64,000 nt of DNA. It comes from Halanaerobium sp046541575. GTDB lineage: Bacteria; Bacillota; Halanaerobiia; Halanaerobiales; Halanaerobiaceae. The stretch is from contig JBKHDA010000002.1 of assembly GCA_046541575.1 (NCBI GenBank), positions 1 to 64,000 on the forward strand, given 5' to 3'. The position numbers and the translations under genes are program-made. Each line of letters opens with the position of its first letter. Positions within the stretch are counted from its first letter, which is position 1. The notes under the pieces were generated by a model. It was not told the DNA's origin. It ran no database searches and saw nothing but the letters and a program-made list of their open reading frames with translations. Below, one piece after another: positions 61,389-64,000 of the stretch.

Positions 61389-62759
61389 TTAATTTTCCAA
61401 CCAGAATCTGCTTCTATTATCACTGAGCTCCTGCTCCCCTCGAAAAGCAAAACCACTGTAAGGTGTCCAACCAATAATTTCTGTTACATAAAAAACATCG
61501 TTAATTTTTACCATTGAAGGCATTGAATCTATTGGATCCCGCATTTTAATATGACCATCTTTGCTACTGTACCCTTTTATTGTAACATTTTTTCCTTCAG
61601 CTGCAAAATTTTGAAGCAGGGCTTCAGTTTTAGCATTAAATAAGACTTTGCCATTAACTGCGGCAGCCATCCAGGGATACATTCTGCTGCCCATTCTCGT
61701 TTCTACCTGGCCGCTGATGCTTTCTATGTTTTTATTAACCTGATATGGATAATCTTGATCTGCTCTGCAGTCAATATAAGTAGTTCCCTGATAAACGATT
61801 TTGTTTTCCAGTAATTTTTCAATTTTTTGGTCAACTAATAAATCATTATTAAAATTAGCTAAGTCCTCCTTGATAGACCAGTTTAAAAGTTTAATCTTTT
61901 TGTTTGCGTTAGTTACATCAGCGCTATCTTTATTATCTTCATTATATAAAGAATTATCTTTAGTAAACAAATTGATAATATTGCTGGATATATAAGCAGT
62001 GTCTGCATAATTTAAATTAACTTGATCATTTTTTTCTTTAATTCTGCTTTGTTCGATCCCTTTATAGTTAACTAGATTTTGATCAGTTAAAATCAATAAA
62101 CTAATTTCACTTATCCCGTGATCAGATTTAGTTATTTCCAGAGGATAATAAAGATTTTTGCTTTTAAATTGATAAGAAATAGCCTGATTGATTTCCGGTT
62201 CTGGCCCAACTTCAATGGTGTCAAAAACAAAATAATTATAATCGCGCTCTATATAATTATTGATTGTTTTCTGCAGGGAATCCGGTATTTTGGGATTGTT
62301 TTCTCCCTTTTCTTTAAGATAGTCATTAACCCAGCTGACAAAATGATTTTGATTTAAAACTTCCACTACAAGAATATCATGTGAACCGATAACAACTTCT
62401 TCTTTGATTTCTGCGGCCGGAGTTTCTGGCCCGGAACTTCTTGAAATCGGCTGTCTTAATTCATTAAAGGCCTCCTTGAAAATAAATTCGTTTGCCCTTC
62501 TTAAAATATCTCTGCTCGATTTTTTTACTGTTGGTTTAGAAGGCAGCGGCAGCACCTGAAGCACCTTTGTTGGTTCTGAAGCATATAATTCTGTTGATAA
62601 AATTAAAATTTCCTCTTTTCCGTTCCAGGCAATTAAAGCATCCTGGCTGGGCTCGAAAATATCTACTCCAGCAGTAAATGGTATTGATCCCCGATCAGCA
62701 CTGGCAGTTATCGAGAAAATAGCAGCGATAATAAAGGTTAAAATAATGGTTTTTTTCAA
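61389..62759 (-). CDS. DUF2330 family exported protein
   Basis: A 456-aa exported protein with a signal peptide (IILTFIIAAIFSITASA) followed by DRGSIPFTAGVDIFEPSQDALIAWNGKEEILILSTEL and KVLQVLPLPS, given here in part; these are marks of DUF2330. The middle is a charged, Asn-rich region. Function is unknown. The ATG follows AGGAGGGC. It ends 51 bases before the small barrel gene on the same strand, so the two may form an envelope operon. Confidence 0.8.
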   Translation of the reverse strand: MKKTIILTFIIAAIFSITASADRGSIPFTAGVDIFEPSQDALIAWNGKEEILILSTELYASEPTKVLQVLPLPSKPTVKKSSRDILRRANEFIFKEAFNELRQPISRSSGPETPAAEIKEEVVIGSHDILVVEVLNQNHFVSWVNDYLKEKGENNPKIPDSLQKTINNYIERDYNYFVFDTIEVGPEPEINQAISYQFKSKNLYYPLEITKSDHGISEISLLILTDQNLVNYKGIEQSRIKEKNDQVNLNYADTAYISSNIINLFTKDNSLYNEDNKDSADVTNANKKIKLLNWSIKEDLANFNNDLLVDQKIEKLLENKIVYQGTTYIDCRADQDYPYQVNKNIESISGQVETRMGSRMYPWMAAAVNGKVLFNAKTEALLQNFAAEGKNVTIKGYSSKDGHIKMRDPIDSMPSMVKINDVFYVTEIIGWTPYSGFAFRGEQELSDNRSRFWLEN

Positions 62760-62902
62760 TTTTAGCCCTCCTCATAAAATTTTATATTATATAATTCGAC
62801 CTATAGAGTCTATATTCCTGCCTGCTGACTAAGAAATAAAGGGGTATTATTACTGGTATGCCTTTATTTTTATGATATAATCACTTTAAAGAGGTGAAAA
62901 TT

Positions 62903-63562
62903 ATGGATTTATTTACTCTGGCAGCACCGGTTTTTGATCTGGCAATGAAAATTTCAGGCCACAATAAAGTCCTGGTTGAGCTGGGAAACATGATAAAAAA
63001 AGATGAGTTAAAAAGGCATTCTAGCGGCAGTGGAAATCAGTTAAATCTGGGCTCGGATTTTTCCAAAAAAGAGCAGGCAATAAAACTGCTGGATCTTGGT
63101 GGGGGAACTGGAGAGTTGATTAATTATTTACCTAAAAATTTAGAAATAACAATTGCTGATCCTTCTGAGGCAATGCTGGAAAAGGGTAAGGCTAAAGATT
63201 TCCAACAGGAGGTAAAACACATACTTGCAGATGGAGCAGATCTTCCATTTGAAGATAATACTTTTGATTATCTTATAATTTCTGATGCACTTCATCACTT
63301 CCGCCAGGTAGAAGCAGCGTTACAGGAATCGGCTAGAGTTTTAAAAAATGGAGCTAAAATTTATGTATTGGAATTTGATCCGCGAACAACTTTTACTAAA
63401 ATAATTATTTTTTTCGAAAAATTGGCGGGAGAACCAGTTAATTTTTATCAGCCTGATAAATTAGCAGCAATGATGGCTGAAAACTCTCTTCAGACTGAGT
63501 ATGAATATCTCAATAAATCTCTTTATATTATATGTGCCAAAAAAAATGTGCATGCACCGTGA
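62903..63562 (+). CDS. class I SAM-dependent methyltransferase
   Basis: A 219-aa methyltransferase. Motif I is LLDLGGGTGELINYL, followed by ITIADPSEAMLEKGK, and DYLIISDALHHFRQVEAAL is motif IV-like with the UbiE/COQ5-type HH. The substrate is unknown; quinone or small-molecule methylation is possible. The ATG at 62903 follows GAGGTG. The last codons (NVHAP and stop) overlap a REP-like repeat, so the native end may have differed. Confidence 0.85.
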   Translation: MDLFTLAAPVFDLAMKISGHNKVLVELGNMIKKDELKRHSSGSGNQLNLGSDFSKKEQAIKLLDLGGGTGELINYLPKNLEITIADPSEAMLEKGKAKDFQQEVKHILADGADLPFEDNTFDYLIISDALHHFRQVEAALQESARVLKNGAKIYVLEFDPRTTFTKIIIFFEKLAGEPVNFYQPDKLAAMMAENSLQTEYEYLNKSLYIICAKKNVHAP

Positions 63563-63583
63563 ACCTGTCGAAATTTGTTGTAA
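63547..63583 (+). repeat. REP-like dispersed repeat, copy G
   Basis: GTGCATGCACCGTGAACCTG followed by TCGAAATTTGTTG matches the family core. It overlaps the methyltransferase 3' end; the TGA inside ACCGTGAAC is the stop codon, the same arrangement as at the mannosidase. Confidence 0.85.
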
Positions 63584-63714
63584 TATCTTGTTTCTATAGT
63601 CGTTTAGAGCAAATAAATAAAAAGCTGTCAGAAAGTAGAATAATGTCTAAATTTTGTTTTAGAATTCTAATAATTTCGAATACCGAAAAAAGGCCAATAA
63701 AAGATGTGAAATAT

Positions 63715-63743
63715 TTGACAGCAGAATTGTAAAGTATTATACT
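63715..63743 (+). promoter_or_regulatory. promoter of nifJ
   Basis: TTGACA (63715-63720), 17-base spacer, TATACT (63738-63743), 54 bases before the nifJ start. Confidence 0.8.
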
Positions 63744-63796
63744 AAAAGAGGACAAAACAATAAAAATTTACCTTATTAATAGGAGGGAAAGTTATA

Positions 63797-64000
63797 ATGG
63801 CAAAACAAATGAAGACCATGGATGGAAACACTGCTGCAGCTCATGTAGCTTATGCTTTTACAGACGTAGCGGCTATCTATCCTATTACTCCTTCATCTCC
63901 GATGGCTGAATTAGTTGACTCATGGAGTGCTAACGGTCGTAAGAACATTTTCGACCAGGAAGTGAAGTTAACTGAAATGCAGTCTGAGGGAGGAGCAGCT
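63797..64000 (+). CDS. nifJ: pyruvate:ferredoxin oxidoreductase, 5' part
   Basis: The first 68 codons of a pyruvate:ferredoxin oxidoreductase, the anaerobic enzyme that converts pyruvate and CoA to acetyl-CoA, CO2 and reduced ferredoxin. The product starts MAKQMKTMDGNTAAAHVAYA and continues with YPITPSSPMAE and EMQSEGGAA, all at expected places. The ATG follows AGGAGGG. The gene continues past the window edge, so domains after this are not visible. Confidence 0.95.
   Translation, partial: MAKQMKTMDGNTAAAHVAYAFTDVAAIYPITPSSPMAELVDSWSANGRKNIFDQEVKLTEMQSEGGAA

Noticed and set aside
1..64000. tRNA, rRNA or CRISPR arrays
   Set aside because: No T-loop-type GTTCGAATC segments with matching stems, rRNA sequence or regularly spaced direct repeats were found on reading.

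Overview
This 64 kb window is a chromosomal origin region from a low-GC, strictly anaerobic, two-membrane (diderm) Firmicute. The best guess is Halanaerobium or another member of the Halanaerobiales. Reasons: Bacillus-type gene order around dnaA; AT-rich DNA with strong GGAGG ribosome binding sites; acidic protein tails; the start of a pyruvate:ferredoxin oxidoreductase gene; and candidate outer-membrane proteins (C-terminal Phe beta-barrels and a LolA-like periplasmic protein) that a monoderm would not need.

Left arm and origin (1-10.3 kb). Reading leftward from dnaA: dnaA, dnaN, an S4-domain gene, recF, remB, gyrB, gyrA. The dnaA-dnaN gap carries DnaA boxes, a GC cluster and six TAG/TAA trios in the order of the B. 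subtilis unwinding element. A second DnaA-box cluster lies upstream of dnaA and overlaps its promoter. Transcription diverges here. The rightward operon starts at rnpA; rpmH (L34) is missing from its usual place.

Right arm, core block (10.3-30 kb). rnpA, yidD, yidC, jag, mnmE, mnmG, rsmG, noc, soj (parA) and spo0J (parB), with a near-perfect parS after spo0J, a parS-like site inside mnmE, and two perfect Noc-type palindromes. Then a DUF554 membrane protein and a glycine-riboswitch-controlled cleavage operon (gcvT-gcvH-gcvPA-gcvPB). Next come TPR, DUF951 and ychF genes, a MITE-like inverted repeat, a PAP2 phosphatase, the rpsF-ssb-rpsR operon with an S6:S18-type leader, a DUF2232 gene and rplI.

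Accessory and metabolic block (30-64 kb). A UspA-type gene; a TetR-controlled ABC/LolA-like/beta-barrel operon; a MntA-HepT toxin-antitoxin pair plus PspC; a leftward primosome operon (DnaD-like, DnaI-like loader, DnaB helicase); purB, purA and purD; cysE; a GH38 alpha-mannosidase; a DUF362 ferredoxin protein; a PAS-GGDEF-HD-GYP protein; cysK; then an envelope-flavoured stretch (YvlD-like, a secreted repeat protein, a Wzz-like protein, a GCS2-type glutamate-cysteine ligase, UDP-glucose dehydrogenase, a small barrel, a DUF2330 protein), a methyltransferase and the 5' end of nifJ.

A dispersed REP-like repeat (core ACCGTGAACCTGTCG) recurs between genes from 27 kb onward. In two places it supplies the last codons and stop of a gene. 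No rRNA, tRNA, CRISPR array, transposase or prophage was found.
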